The notes beneath the pieces were generated by a model. That model was not told where the DNA came from. It worked only from the letters and a program-made list of their open reading frames with translations, and searched no databases. DNA of 64,000 bases from Skeletonema tropicum (lineage: Eukaryota; Bacillariophyta; Thalassiosirophyceae; Thalassiosirales; Thalassiosiraceae), in assembly GCA_037178625.1 (NCBI GenBank), contig CM074139.1, forward strand, positions 1,240,001 to 1,304,000. The letters run 5' to 3'. A program made the position numbers and the translations under genes. Of the stretch, positions 30,076-40,222 are shown in pieces. Position 1 is the first letter of the stretch. Each line of letters opens with the position of its first letter.

Positions 30076-33000
30076 ATGATAAGACAACGTCGACGACTTA
30101 TTCGTAAACATTATCTCGCCAATACTGCTTGCAATACTGCACAACAACATCAATCACACACTATGCCCAACAAAGAAGCTGATCAGAACAGCTGCAATCA
30201 CCTCCATACACAGAAACAACAACGAAAGATGATGGAACCGTCAGTTTCACCGGAGAAGTTCATTGATCGATCTCAGTATGCCGAAGACGACGATGATGAC
30301 CAAGATTTAGCACCCACACGAAGAGTGTTGCAGCTACCCGCGACAACTCTTCACTTTACAGAAAAGAGAGCGAAGAAGGTGATGATCGTAGCAGCACTCT
30401 TCCTTGCCACCGGGGTTATCGGGCTAACCAATCACGTGACCAGTCAAAAGAAACAACTTGTCAGAAATTACTCTAAGAAGAAGTCAAGTAAGAGCAAGGG
30501 ATTACGAGGAAGCAAGAGTTCTAAGAGAAGCAAGAGATCAAGGTCAAGGAGTAGGAGTAAAGAGAGCAATAAGATTAGCAATGATATGGTGATTTTCGAA
30601 GAAGAAACAACGTTTGATGTTGAAGAAGAAACAACGGTTGATGCTGAAGAGTTTAATTCAGCACAACCACAACAACTGGAGCAGCAGGAAGCTACTTTAG
30701 TCCAAGCAGGTTTGTCCGCTGAGGCCTTCGGTTTCCTTGATGAGGAGATCACATCAGAGACCATCCAAGAAAATGCTACGTCAACGGTGGATGAGCTGCT
30801 AGTTGAACCTTCAGAGGCTGCAGTGATCGAGTTGGATGCCGCAAACACAGACACGTCATCGTCTGCAGTAGTAGGCGAAGTTGATTCTCCTAACAATACA
30901 GATATGGAAGTGGAAGAGGAATCATCATCCACGGAGGAAGTACCATCAGAAGAACCAGCCAATGTAGAGAAGGAAGAAGAACCATCCTCCGGGGCAGCAT
31001 CAGACGCAGATAGAGATGTGGGATCACCGATAGGAGAGGGTGAGGCAGCGAGCGGGTCAGCTTTGGATGGTGCTGATGCAGCGGGCAGCCCCGAGGTAGA
31101 GGCTGAATCAGTAACCGAAGAAGCCATTCCACATACTGACGCTGCCGTAGAGGCTGAATCAGTAACCGAAGCAGCCGCTCCAAATAAAGACGCTCCTGCA
31201 GAGACCGAATCACCGTTTGAAGTAGCCGATGTTAATATCGACGCTGCTGCAGAGACTGAAGCAGTGACTGAAGCATCCGATGCCAATACCGCCGCTGATT
31301 TAGAGACTGAAGCAGTGACCGAAGCAGCCGATGCCAATACCGCCGCTGATTTAGAGACTGAAGCAGTGACCGAAGCAGCCGCTCCAAATACAGACGCTCC
31401 TGCAGAGACTGCACTATTGGTTGAAGCAGCCGATGCTAATATCGACGCTGCAGCAGAGACTGAAGCAGTGACCGAAGCAGCCGATGCCAATACCGCCTCT
31501 GCTGCAGAGACTGAAACAGTGACCGAAGCAGCCGATGCTAATACCGCCGCTGATGTAGAGACTGAAGCAGTGACCGAAGCAGTAACCGAAGCAGCCGCTC
31601 CAAATACAGACGCTCCTGAAGAGACTGCACTATTGGTTGAAGCAGCCGATGCTAACATCGACGCTGCAGCAGAGACTGAAGCAGCCGATGCTGATACCTC
31701 CTCTGCTGCAGAGACTGAAGCAGTGACTGAAGCAGCCGATGCTAATACCGCCGCTGATGTAGAGATTGAAGCAGTGACCGAAGCAGTAACCGAAGCAGCC
31801 GCTCCAAATACAGACGCTACTGCAGAGACTGCACTATTGGTTGAAGCAGCCGATGCTAACATCGACGCTGCTGCAGAGACTGAAGCAGTGACCGAAGCAG
31901 CCTATGCCAATACCGCCTCTGCTGCAGAGACTGAAGCAGTGACCGAAGCAGCCGATGCCAATACCGCCGCTGATGTAGAGACTGAAGCAGTAACCGAAGC
32001 AGCCGCTGCAAATACAGACGCTACTGCAGAGACTGCACTATTGGTTGAAGCAGCCGATGCTAATATCGACGCTGCAGCAGAGACTGAAGCAGTGACCGAA
32101 GCAGCCGATGCCAATACCGCCGCTGATGTAGAGGCTGAAGCAGTGACCGAAGTAGCCGCTCCAAATAATGACGCTACTGCAGAGACCGAATCACCGTTTG
32201 AAGTAGCCGATGTTAATATCGACGCTGCGGCAGAGACTGAATTAGTGACTGACGCAGCTGAAACAAACACCGTCGCTGCTGTAGAGACCGAATTATCAAC
32301 CGAAACAGCCGGTCCAAACACCGACGCTGATGTAGAAACTGAATCATTGCTTGATGCAGCCGATGCAGCTGGCAAGGCGGATGTAGAGACTCAATCATCA
32401 ACTGGATCAGCCATTGCAAACACAGAAGCTGATGCAGTGGCTACCACTGTGGAAGATGGCCAAGAAGCGGCACCTGATGCTCAAGACAAGAACCCGGATA
32501 CAATTGAAAACTCTGTTGGGAGTCCGTCTACAAATGCGCTTGAGGTTGCGACATCGAGTGAATCTGGCGTCAATGGGGGCGACAGCGACATTTCCACAAT
32601 TAGCGCATCTCTAAGCGAGGGTGACAACACTTCCACCAGCGGTTACGAAAATTCGTCAAATGTTGACGGAGATGATGGCTCTAGTAGCAACGGATCAAAT
32701 GCCGCAGGTGATAACACATCAGGTGCCCACGGAGATGCTAATAGCTCCTCTGCATCAATTGCTACTGGAGGTGATAACCCATCAAGTGTCCATGGAGATG
32801 CAAATGCTAATAGCTCCTCTGGATCAATTGCCACTGGAGGTGATAACACTTCAAGTGTCCACGGAGATGCTAATAGCTCCTCTGCATCAATTGCCACTGG
32901 AGGCGATAACCCATCAAGTGTCGGAGATGCAAATAGCTCCTCTGCATCAATTGCCACTGGAGGTGATAACACATCAAGTGCCAATGGAGATGCTAATAGC

Positions 33001-33645
33001 TCCTCTGGATCAAATGCCACTGAAGGTGATAACAAATCAAATGGAGATGCTAATAGCTCCTCTGCATCAATTGCCACTGGAGGTGAATATACATCAAGCG
33101 GCTACGGAGATGGCAATGGTTCGTCTTCTTCTACCAATGAATCTGAATCAAATGCCACTGGAAGTGATTACACATCAAGTGCCTACGGAGATGGTAGCAG
33201 CGGTTATTCCTCTACCAACGACGCCTCGTCTGAAAGTGAGTCGACCAATGATTCTGAAGAAGAAGAAGATCCAACTACAGAAGAAGAAACAACAATGACC
33301 GAAAGTTACGTCAATTTGTCAAGCAAAACGATCGGAAGTGATCCGGTTAAATCAGGATTTATATCAATGGTGGCTATTGGTACTGTTGCATTCTTTGCGA
33401 TTGGTTTGTACACCAATATCCGACGCAAACAGCAAGAGGAAGCCGCTGCAACACCCGGTACCTTAGATCCATTAGAAGACGATTCATCCATTTGGAGCGA
33501 AAATGAAGGTCTTGGAGAGATGGTGGCTGCTCCTGGTGTGAGTGGAGTGGCGGCAATGGGCGCAAATAGTCGAATTGCTTTAGAGTTGGGCGGGGATAAT
33601 GCTGATGCTTCTGTTGTGTCAGGTCTAACAACAGAGGGATTTTAG
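30076..33645 (+). CDS. Large two-span membrane protein with Ala/Glu/Thr and Ser/Gly/Asp tandem repeats and a Lys/Ser-rich segment
   Basis: Single exon, 1189 aa; MPNKEADQNS at 30163 is an alternative start. The order is: basic/acidic N-terminus; hydrophobic helix (KVMIVAALFLATGVIGLTN, residues about 101-119); a Lys/Ser/Arg stretch (KKKSSKSKGLRGSKSSKRSK, about 133-165); an acidic region; 17-residue repeats such as ETEAVTEAADANTAADL (about 390-750); 19-22-residue repeats such as SSASIATGGDNTSSVHGDA (about 870-1010); an acidic Ser/Thr stretch; a second helix (GFISMVAIGTVAFFAIGLY, about 1093-1112); and a cytosolic tail. The family was not recognised. The Lys/Ser cluster beside a large low-complexity, glycosylatable region resembles diatom silica- or wall-associated proteins. 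That is composition only, but it makes a wall or silica-deposition-vesicle role worth testing. Confidence 0.75.
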   Translation: MIRQRRRLIRKHYLANTACNTAQQHQSHTMPNKEADQNSCNHLHTQKQQRKMMEPSVSPEKFIDRSQYAEDDDDDQDLAPTRRVLQLPATTLHFTEKRAKKVMIVAALFLATGVIGLTNHVTSQKKQLVRNYSKKKSSKSKGLRGSKSSKRSKRSRSRSRSKESNKISNDMVIFEEETTFDVEEETTVDAEEFNSAQPQQLEQQEATLVQAGLSAEAFGFLDEEITSETIQENATSTVDELLVEPSEAAVIELDAANTDTSSSAVVGEVDSPNNTDMEVEEESSSTEEVPSEEPANVEKEEEPSSGAASDADRDVGSPIGEGEAASGSALDGADAAGSPEVEAESVTEEAIPHTDAAVEAESVTEAAAPNKDAPAETESPFEVADVNIDAAAETEAVTEASDANTAADLETEAVTEAADANTAADLETEAVTEAAAPNTDAPAETALLVEAADANIDAAAETEAVTEAADANTASAAETETVTEAADANTAADVETEAVTEAVTEAAAPNTDAPEETALLVEAADANIDAAAETEAADADTSSAAETEAVTEAADANTAADVEIEAVTEAVTEAAAPNTDATAETALLVEAADANIDAAAETEAVTEAAYANTASAAETEAVTEAADANTAADVETEAVTEAAAANTDATAETALLVEAADANIDAAAETEAVTEAADANTAADVEAEAVTEVAAPNNDATAETESPFEVADVNIDAAAETELVTDAAETNTVAAVETELSTETAGPNTDADVETESLLDAADAAGKADVETQSSTGSAIANTEADAVATTVEDGQEAAPDAQDKNPDTIENSVGSPSTNALEVATSSESGVNGGDSDISTISASLSEGDNTSTSGYENSSNVDGDDGSSSNGSNAAGDNTSGAHGDANSSSASIATGGDNPSSVHGDANANSSSGSIATGGDNTSSVHGDANSSSASIATGGDNPSSVGDANSSSASIATGGDNTSSANGDANSSSGSNATEGDNKSNGDANSSSASIATGGEYTSSGYGDGNGSSSSTNESESNATGSDYTSSAYGDGSSGYSSTNDASSESESTNDSEEEEDPTTEEETTMTESYVNLSSKTIGSDPVKSGFISMVAIGTVAFFAIGLYTNIRRKQQEEAAATPGTLDPLEDDSSIWSENEGLGEMVAAPGVSGVAAMGANSRIALELGGDNADASVVSGLTTEGF
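31240..32330. repeat. 51 bp coding tandem repeat array
   Basis: Units of 51 bp (17 codons) with shorter and longer variants, highly similar at DNA level (GAAGCAGTGACCGAAGCAGC recurs throughout). Higher-order blocks that include GAGACTGCACTATTGGTTGA repeat about every 200-240 bp (near 31400, 31620, 31830 and 32030), which implies recent unequal exchange. All length changes keep frame. Confidence 0.9.
32690..33110. repeat. 57-66 bp coding tandem repeat array
   Basis: About seven units containing GATGCTAATAGCTCCTCTG and GCCACTGGAGGTGATAACA, encoding Ser/Gly/Asp repeats. In-frame length variation between units. Confidence 0.9.
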
Positions 33646-33954
33646 ATGGTTTCGGTGTGTGGATGCTGGTGGACGGCATCCTCCTCCCTCCATTGATACA
33701 ATATAATGAATACACTCCCTGTAATTTAGTAATATGCGAGTTTGATTCTTGTACATCAGATAAAGAATGAAGAAAGTAAGCCTTCTTAGCAGGTGTTGTT
33801 GCCCTTTGCATGTGAGGGAGAGTTTCCCTTGAACTAGATATGTACCTTCCTCTTTAGCGGCATGAGTCATAACGTTTCAGCATCCAGATTTCTAGATGAC
33901 GAATGAAATCAATGTAACACAGCAAGGATGGATACAAATGTAGCTTTTCTATCA

Positions 33955-34616
33955 TTACCACAATTTGCCCTGCCAAAACTTATTCCTCCTCAACATACCC
34001 CTCAAAATACCATCACCCTTCTCCGCCATATCCGCTACCTCATTTACTCGTCCATGAGCACTATTCATAGTTTCTCGCTGCCGACTCAAATCGTCTGTAA
34101 TGTCCATTGCCACACCTTCCGTCTCGGCAATGGCGTTTCGTGCATTGAGGAGTGTTTCATTTTGGGATCGTACGGTGGTGCTTCGTGAATCGATTATGAT
34201 GGAGGAGCTCGCTCCGCTATCATTGGAATTATTGTTGTCCACTACTTTAAGTAGTGCTGCTCTCTCGTATTCGGTGCGTAGATTTGCTAGTTGTGCTTTG
34301 TATTCTTTCACCTGAATCAAGTAACATAATATTACAGAGCGAGCCAACATGTGTGAGTTTAGAAGGAAAGGAGTATGGATGCTGTATATAGTAGATGTCT
34401 ACATCATCTTACCTTTGCCAATAAATCACGCTTGACAGCTGCATCATCCATCCCTCTTGCCTCCAAACCCATCTGCTTCAACAGATCCTGTGCTTGCTTT
34501 AGCATCTCATCAATCTCATCAGCAGTATCATTTTTTGATTGAATTCTGGATTTGATTTGCTCTATTGTGGAGACAAATTCTGACTTGTACACGTCGAATG
34601 ACGATGTCGTGGACAT
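33955..34616 (-). CDS. Vti1-like Qb-SNARE without visible membrane anchor
   Basis: Two exons (34413-34616 and 33955-34311) joined in phase 0, about 186 aa, start MSTTSSFDVYKSEFVSTIEQ at 34616. The N-terminal half is the helical Vti1 bundle (DEIDEMLKQAQDLLKQMGLE). It is followed by the SNARE heptads NARNAIAETEGVAMDITDDL with the zero-layer glutamine in SRQRETM, and by the NEVADMAEKGDGILRGMLRR end that normally leads into the transmembrane anchor. Here the frame stops 9 codons later (KFWQGKLW). Vti1 proteins act in Golgi-endosome-vacuole fusion. A reading-frame check downstream found no convincing anchor helix in any frame. Either the anchor exon was missed, the frame is broken, or the protein is soluble. 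Confidence 0.75.
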
Positions 34617-35141
34617 TATGGCTTCTATTCTTGAAGTTGTTCTGTCGAGTTGTCTGTTCTTCAATGTATTCCTTCACTCTTCGACTTCTTGATCTCAAGA
34701 CGCATCATCAATTGTTGCAAACTGCAAGCTATCTCCCAGACATCTACTGCACCATACCGTAGCTTTGCTATCACATCAAGCAAGCCACAAGCCACAGAGA
34801 GATGCAAGAGTCGGTCTTGTTGAGAGAATTGGAAGTCAAATGTCGGCAGCAAGTTCTCATCTTTACCAGACTATTCCTCCTTTCTCCATTCTCCACTTTT
34901 AGGATTCTCGATTCTCCTCTCCAGAAATAGATCCAAAATGAAGCCCATCGAAATGATCATTTTTCACTACGCTACCAATTATTAGTATTTGACGCCGTCC
35001 TTTAGCAGCAAACCAACCATTGACTAGAGTTCTAGATTCGATAGCAGAAGACAGTAAACACAACAACATACTCGGCGACCAACCAATTACTAATTATCAT
35101 CATCATTAAATTATTTTATATAAAAACAACCCCCCTTCAAA
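34617..35141. promoter_or_regulatory. Shared divergent promoter region (SNARE / proteasome)
   Basis: 525 bp between the start codons of the Vti1-like gene and PSMA6, so both promoters and leaders lie here. The last 50 bp before the proteasome ATG are A/T-rich (ATTATTTTATATAAAAACAA then CC). No specific factor site is claimed. Confidence 0.4.
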
Positions 35142-35885
35142 ATGTCCCGCGATAGCAACTACGACCACCACATCTCCATCTTCTCCCCCCAAGGCCGCCT
35201 CTACCAAATGGAATACGCCTTCAAAGCCGCCTCCTCCGCCTCGGGCCTCACGGGCATAGCCCTCCGCGGTGCCGACACCGCCGTAGTCGTCACCCAACGC
35301 AAGGTCCCCGATCGTCTCATCGTACCCGATTCGGTCAGTCACGTGTTTAACATTACACCTAAAATAGGAGTCCTTGCCACGGGTATGATTGCCGATTGTC
35401 ATTCGGCAGTCCAACGTATGAGATATGAAGCGGCCGATTTTGAATTTAAATATGGGTATGCGATTCCTCCGGCAGTGTTGGCCAAGCGTATGGCCGATTT
35501 GGCACAGGTGAATACGCAGAGTGCGAGTATGAGGCCTCTGGCGTGTGTGTTGCTGATTGTGGGGGTGGATGAGGAGAAGGGACCGACGGTGCTCAAGGTG
35601 GATCCTGCGGGGCATTATTTGCCGTTTAAGGGGACTGCGTCGGGGGCGAAGGAGCAGGAGGCGACGAACTTTTTGGAGAAGAGGGTGGATAGGATTGAGA
35701 GTTATACGTTCGATGAGACGGTGAGGACGGCGATTGTTTGTTTGGGGAGTGTGTTGGGGAGTGACTTTAGGGGGAATGAGATTGAGGTGGCGTGTGTTCA
35801 GGGGAAGGAGGGGAGGTTTCGATGTTTGACGGAGGAGGAGATTGAGGATCATTTGAATGCTATTGCGGATGATGCTGATGCTTAG
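35142..35885 (+). CDS. PSMA6: 20S proteasome subunit alpha type-6 (alpha1)
   Basis: Single exon, 247 aa, the usual size. The alpha-subunit N-terminal signature is complete (HHISIFSPQGRLYQMEYAFK), as are KVPDRLIVPDSVSHVF, GVLATGMIADCHSAVQRMRY and the subunit-typical AQVNTQSASMRPLACVLLIV and KVDPAGHYLPFKGTASGAKE. The sequence pattern matches alpha1/PSMA6 rather than the other six alpha subunits. It forms part of the outer alpha ring of the 20S core, gates substrate entry and has no catalytic threonine, as expected. Codon use is GC-rich at the 5' end. Divergent from the SNARE gene. Confidence 0.95.
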   Translation: MSRDSNYDHHISIFSPQGRLYQMEYAFKAASSASGLTGIALRGADTAVVVTQRKVPDRLIVPDSVSHVFNITPKIGVLATGMIADCHSAVQRMRYEAADFEFKYGYAIPPAVLAKRMADLAQVNTQSASMRPLACVLLIVGVDEEKGPTVLKVDPAGHYLPFKGTASGAKEQEATNFLEKRVDRIESYTFDETVRTAIVCLGSVLGSDFRGNEIEVACVQGKEGRFRCLTEEEIEDHLNAIADDADA

Positions 35886-36037
35886 ATGATATTATTATGA
35901 GGGCGGTATTGGCTTTGTTACAAACCAACATTAGTCTACAAATACAACATGAAAACAACAAATAGTACAATCATTACATCCAATAGATTAGATGTTGAAT
36001 CAGAAAATGTGTTGCTCTTTTGTGATTGTCATCAACT

Positions 36038-37146
36038 TTAAATTCTTCCAACCCTCCGTATAGCCCGTGCATCTGCGGATGTACCACTAACTCTGCGCAC
36101 CCTAAAGATCTGAATTCGATCATGATTCAATGATGAAAATGTAGGATCTTTTGCAACATTCCTCCATCTACTCTCCTCCCCTTCATCTCCTCCTCCACCA
36201 CACAATGGAACAAATGAACTGTCATCAAAAGCCTCAGATAAATTAGTACCGGGAGCAGCACCCACTGCACTCCCATTCCCATCCTCAAGTCGATCCAAGT
36301 TCCAACCCAAGTCGTGTCACAATACCAAAGAAATTAAAGAGTGGTGAATCACTTCGATAGTGGACAGGCAATAATTGCCACAGGAGGATCATGATGTACA
36401 TCAGTAATTTCATCCTTAGACGGTAAATGAGACGCCAAAGTTCGGGCGAACAGTCCATCCATTCCAGCATACAAAACATCCGCTGCTACAACCAAATCAA
36501 ACCGATTATCATCACTACTTGTAACCGATGGATTCAAAAATGTGGATGGATCTCTCCAATCCAAATTGTAAATGTTCATTGTTGTCACCGTCTCATCAAT
36601 ATTATTTGCCTTCTATTGATTTTCGTAATATAGGCCAAAGCTCAGAGGCGGAATCCGATAGTGTGACATGTCCTGCACCAAGTTTGGCACAGGTTAAACC
36701 CACTACGCCTGTGCCACATCCCAATTCTAATATACGAGTTTTTTTGTTGATACGATCCACATCATCATCATCATCATCCTGCTGTCGCTGCTGCTGCTTC
36801 CAATACAGATATTTTGCAAGACAAGATCCCGAAGGCCACAATACGGATCCCCATGTTAAACCGAGACCGGACGATGCAGTGTTTGGATCATGCTTGAAAG
36901 ATTTTTATACCCTTCATCGGTGATGAGAGGTTTAGAGTACTTGCTATTGTCGATTGGTGTGTTACTATTGCTGCTTGTTTTGTCTGATGATGGTGATGAT
37001 GTTACTGGAGCCACGGGAGCACAAGAAAAGCTCCGTGATGCAAACTGATAATAATTTGCTGCTATTCTCCTTCTTCTTAGGTGTTGAAACCTAATTATGC
37101 GGCTGCAGCTGGTTCGATAGAGATGGACGTTGGTAAAGTTCATCAT
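36038..37146 (-). CDS. Family-16 (METTL21-like) protein methyltransferase, probably mitochondrial; frame interrupted
   Basis: Start MMNFTNVHLYRTSCSR at 37146. The Arg-rich N-terminus (IIRFQHLRRRRIAANYYQFA) looks like a mitochondrial presequence. The core is clear but spread over several frames: KSFKHDPNTASSGLGLTWGS, WPSGSCLAKYLYWKQ, motif I RILELGCGTGVVGLTCAKLG, then MNIYNLDWRDPSTF, RFDLVVAADVLYAGMDGL and RSDSPLFNFFGIV. Joining needs one-base changes near 36903 (A5 run), 36606 (AAA), 36364 (CC) and 36308 (GGG). All lie in short homopolymers and no GT-AG intron fits. The family methylates lysines on chaperones, elongation factors or, in mitochondria, ETF-beta or citrate synthase. Target unknown. 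Either assembly indels or a decaying gene. Confidence 0.65.
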
Positions 37147-37522
37147 CGAATCAAGACAAGATAGTGTGAGTTACTCCTCTCTCTAGAGAGAAAGAGAATG
37201 ACCACTTGCCAGTTATTGACCATTGAGCACGCATGCGTGTGGGGGGCTTTGCATTGAGAGTTTCGAATATTTTTAGAAAGATAAATAATATTTTGATTTA
37301 TAGATTTTCCCGTCAATACTTCATGGAAATGAGCTAATAAAATGATTAATTAGTTATTGTACATACTACATGTTAACTATAGAACTTTGGGCTGAGTAGG
37401 GCGGGCACATTTTACATTTCCAATAGCTTCTTTCTACGAGGCTCTTGTATGTCGCTCGTTCTACCATGAGATGCCTGCTTCTCTTGCTTTATCTCTATCT
37501 CTAGAGCGCCAAAGTGCTTTCA
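37147..37522. other. Intergenic, no gene seen
   Basis: 376 bp, A/T-rich, with a short run of CT/GA sequence at both ends (CTCTCTCTAGAGAGAAAGAG near 37175). No gene, RNA or repeat recognised. Confidence 0.4.
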
Positions 37523-39088
37523 TTACATTTCATTGCCTTCTTGACTCCTGCTCCTAATAACTTCCTGCACAATGTCAACTGCTCGGTCGACACTCTGATA
37601 ACTCTTTCCAACTACAAACACGTAGGGGTCGCAAAGCTTTGTTGGAATCTTGAACTCTTTTGCTACAACTCTAATGTAGGCATTGGCAGCTCTGATTTTG
37701 TACAAAATTTCTTTGGACAATAGATACGGTGCATGCCCGAAGTCGCGTGGGAGGATAACTACATTCATGAAAGATTCTTGCCCACCTATACTATCTACGG
37801 ATAGATGAAATGGATTGATATCTTTCACAGCATTGCTCGTTGATTCCTTGGGACGATGAGGTCCCAAACAGCTTTGTGCGACTTCGTAGAGCAATCGCCC
37901 TCTGGAGCCGTCATTGCCTACAAATTGGAGCAAAAGACTTTGAATCATTTGCCGTGCTGTGACTAGATCTGCGAGTGCTGTGGATGTATTCAATGCCTCG
38001 ACGTGGATTGTCATCGGACCTTTGATGGTTGGATCGCCAAATTTGCCGAGTTTGACATCTATGAATACTTTGCATCGCGATTTGTATTCGATGCGTTTTG
38101 TATTACACCCACTCGACCCTAGTAAGTGGAAGAATAATTTGCGTTGCGATTGGCAATCCTTCTGAAGCCAAAGTGGAACTGCCATCTTGATCTGATTCGC
38201 ATTGGATTTCATTGACATGCTGACATCGTACTCGCTCAAATATCTTGGCTTCTTATTTCGAGATTGAGAGGAAGAATCGGCTGCAGACGCGTTATTGTTG
38301 GTATTGTTACTACCGAACGAATCGGTAGCTGAAAGACTAACATTAGTACCTCCTGGTGCATTTGCGTCAGCTTTGCGAGTAGTAGTGGTGATTGAGGATG
38401 GTACAGAACGATTTCTTGCACTTGCCGCTCCCATCGGCATTGCTTCAATGACCTCGCCCTCTTCATAACTGCCACCAATCTGTAGAGCGCTGGCCTTCAT
38501 TGTACTCTTTGCTGAGTTTGATACACTTTGCTGACGAGACGCTGCATCTGCATCACCGCTTTTCGCACCCACTGCAGCACTTCTGCTATTCTTCTCATCA
38601 ACAATGCTCTCTTCGACCTTGCGATACACGACCCTCTTCTCTGCAATCCCACCTTCATACCGAAAATTTGATCCCCTATCAAGAAATACCATGACAGTGT
38701 AAACAAATGCATTTCGATCGGTAGTGGAAGGAGTACATAGAACGATCTCTCCTTCCAACCCCAGCGAATCATCGGAACGTCCGTCTGCAGCTGCAGCGAC
38801 GGGCAGAATAGTCACGGGGCACGACGCACCAAAGCCAAACGTGCCATCCTCCACTTCCTCCACAACATTCCTGCCATTCTTATCGACATATTCAACCTGA
38901 TAAAAGAGTTGATTCACTCGTAATAGTGCTCCCTGTATCACTCCACGTTTCAGAAACAATGACGTCGAAGACGAAGACGCTGAAGTTTCGGCATTGTCGT
39001 TTCGTGGTGGAAAGTTGTACCAGATTGGACATCCCACGGGAAATTTGAGTTGGGAGCATTGCTCGGCGTTTAATTGAATTGCTGTCAT
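37523..39088 (-). CDS. Uncharacterised protein with possible KH-like RNA-binding region
   Basis: Single exon, 521 aa from the ATG at 39088 (MTAIQLNAEQC). The N-terminal 150 residues form a beta-rich domain (GCPIWYNFPPRN, FLKRGVIQGALLRVNQLFYQ, EYVDKNGRNVVEEVEDG), which resembles a Tudor/chromo-like barrel. A Ser/Asn-rich linker follows. A region near residues 310-400 (VPLWLQKDCQSQRKLFFHLL, then GSSGCNTKRIEYKSRCKVFI and ARQMIQSLLLQF) has the GxxG-like loop and flanking pattern of a KH domain. A second folded part (FMNVVILPRDFGHAPYLLSK) ends the protein. I know similar architecture only as hypothetical diatom proteins. RNA binding is inferred and weak. Confidence 0.55.
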   Translation of the reverse strand: MTAIQLNAEQCSQLKFPVGCPIWYNFPPRNDNAETSASSSSTSLFLKRGVIQGALLRVNQLFYQVEYVDKNGRNVVEEVEDGTFGFGASCPVTILPVAAAADGRSDDSLGLEGEIVLCTPSTTDRNAFVYTVMVFLDRGSNFRYEGGIAEKRVVYRKVEESIVDEKNSRSAAVGAKSGDADAASRQQSVSNSAKSTMKASALQIGGSYEEGEVIEAMPMGAASARNRSVPSSITTTTRKADANAPGGTNVSLSATDSFGSNNTNNNASAADSSSQSRNKKPRYLSEYDVSMSMKSNANQIKMAVPLWLQKDCQSQRKLFFHLLGSSGCNTKRIEYKSRCKVFIDVKLGKFGDPTIKGPMTIHVEALNTSTALADLVTARQMIQSLLLQFVGNDGSRGRLLYEVAQSCLGPHRPKESTSNAVKDINPFHLSVDSIGGQESFMNVVILPRDFGHAPYLLSKEILYKIRAANAYIRVVAKEFKIPTKLCDPYVFVVGKSYQSVDRAVDIVQEVIRSRSQEGNEM

Positions 39089-39094
39089 TGTCAA

Positions 39095-39709
39095 TGTTGG
39101 GGATGGCTGTGTCTATTGATCCATCGATCGAAGAAGAAGTGAAAGTGATAATTTTTCGAAGATTTTGGAGGGCACGTTTTCTTCTCATTTTCATCACTTT
39201 TTCATTTTTCACCTACGCTACGCTGCACTGAAAGCCAAAAGCAAAAGATGACATGGCAACCATGACAGCCACCACCACCAGCACCCCAGCCATGAGGGGT
39301 GGTCAAGGAGTTCCACCGATCACTCTTCGAAGGAGAGCTCAAAGCACGATAGTACGGCTCCAACGATTTTGGGGGGCACGTTTTCTTCATTTTGGAGCAA
39401 CGACTATTTTTCCACCTTCCTCGGGTGTATATTTTGATAATTAATAGCTTGCCTGGCAGAAGTGGGGGATATTAGCACCTAGGTACTCCTAACGAGTACT
39501 TTTAACTTTTAATTAGCATAACTGTATTGGGGGTATGATTTTGAGCAGCCTATGCTCAGGATCAGGTTGGGTTTGACTTGTGTCATAATTTATTTTTTTG
39601 TGTCTTCCATTCTTCATCGAAAATGAGTCATCACCATGCCAAGCTACATAGGAGTATTCACTATTCCGACACAACACACAACACTCATAACTCACAATTA
39701 TTTCACTCA
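39095..39709. other. Intergenic between divergent genes
   Basis: About 600 bp. The phrase GATTTTGG followed by GGGCACGTTTTCTTC occurs twice (near 39163 and 39368), a short diverged direct duplication. No gene recognised. Confidence 0.4.
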
Positions 39710-40222
39710 ATGCTGAAGATGATGACGTCTATGATTTGGCTTCAAGCTCTCTTACTCCTCGTGGGTACTATCACCGTCGCTGCTGACAACTACGTCCCCA
39801 AGAATGTTTACGGCGAGGATCTTCAATCATGCTCATCTGACGGTAGCGCCCTCACTGGCTACACACGAACTGGTAGTTGCGTCGACCAACAGGATGACGC
39901 TGGATCACACCACATCTGCATCAATCTATCGTCTATGTCATCCAGCGGGCGGAACTTCTGCCAAGTAACTGGTCAATCGGATTGGTGTTCTGCCAACATG
40001 CCGTGTCATGAAAATGAATACGAGTCTTGTCAGGTTGAGAACTGGTGTGTATGCCAGTGGGCATTTGCTTCCTACATTCAAAAGGCGGGTGGATGCGATG
40101 CAATCCAGTACATTCAGTGCGATGCGATAAACATGCAGGCTCTTAGTGCCTATGCTAGCTCGTCAGATGACAAACACCGAGTAGCACTTCAATGCATCTA
40201 CTCGCGTTGCATGCAAAGTTAG
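39710..40222 (+). CDS. Secreted DUF2237-like cysteine-rich protein
   Basis: 170 aa from the ATG at 39710 (MLKMMTSMIWLQALLLLVGT), with a signal peptide cut probably after VAA. The mature part begins DNYVPKNVYGEDLQSCSSDG then TGYTRTGSCV, followed by DDAGSHHICINL, NWCVCQWAFASYIQKAGGC and LQCIYSRC. The order NVYG-x-L-x-x-C, TG(F/Y)xR-x-G-x-C, D-x-GSH-x-x-C and W-C-x-C-x-x-x-(W/F) matches the bacterial/eukaryotic DUF2237 family, whose function is unknown. Twelve cysteines in the mature part suggest disulfides and an extracellular or lumenal location. Single exon; the next gene converges from the right. Confidence 0.65.
   Translation: MLKMMTSMIWLQALLLLVGTITVAADNYVPKNVYGEDLQSCSSDGSALTGYTRTGSCVDQQDDAGSHHICINLSSMSSSGRNFCQVTGQSDWCSANMPCHENEYESCQVENWCVCQWAFASYIQKAGGCDAIQYIQCDAINMQALSAYASSSDDKHRVALQCIYSRCMQS

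Noticed and set aside
30468..31862. 464-codon open frame antisense to the repeat-protein gene
   Set aside because: It is the mirror of the 51 bp coding repeat, whose codons happen to avoid stops on the other strand. It has no independent signal or domain.
35106..35852. 248-codon open frame antisense to PSMA6
   Set aside because: Shadow of a strongly conserved, GC-biased gene; Arg/Leu/Pro-rich with no domain.
36895..36925. A very short intron explaining the methyltransferase frame change
   Set aside because: The only GT...AG pair is about 18 nt, too short for splicing; a homopolymer length change explains it better.
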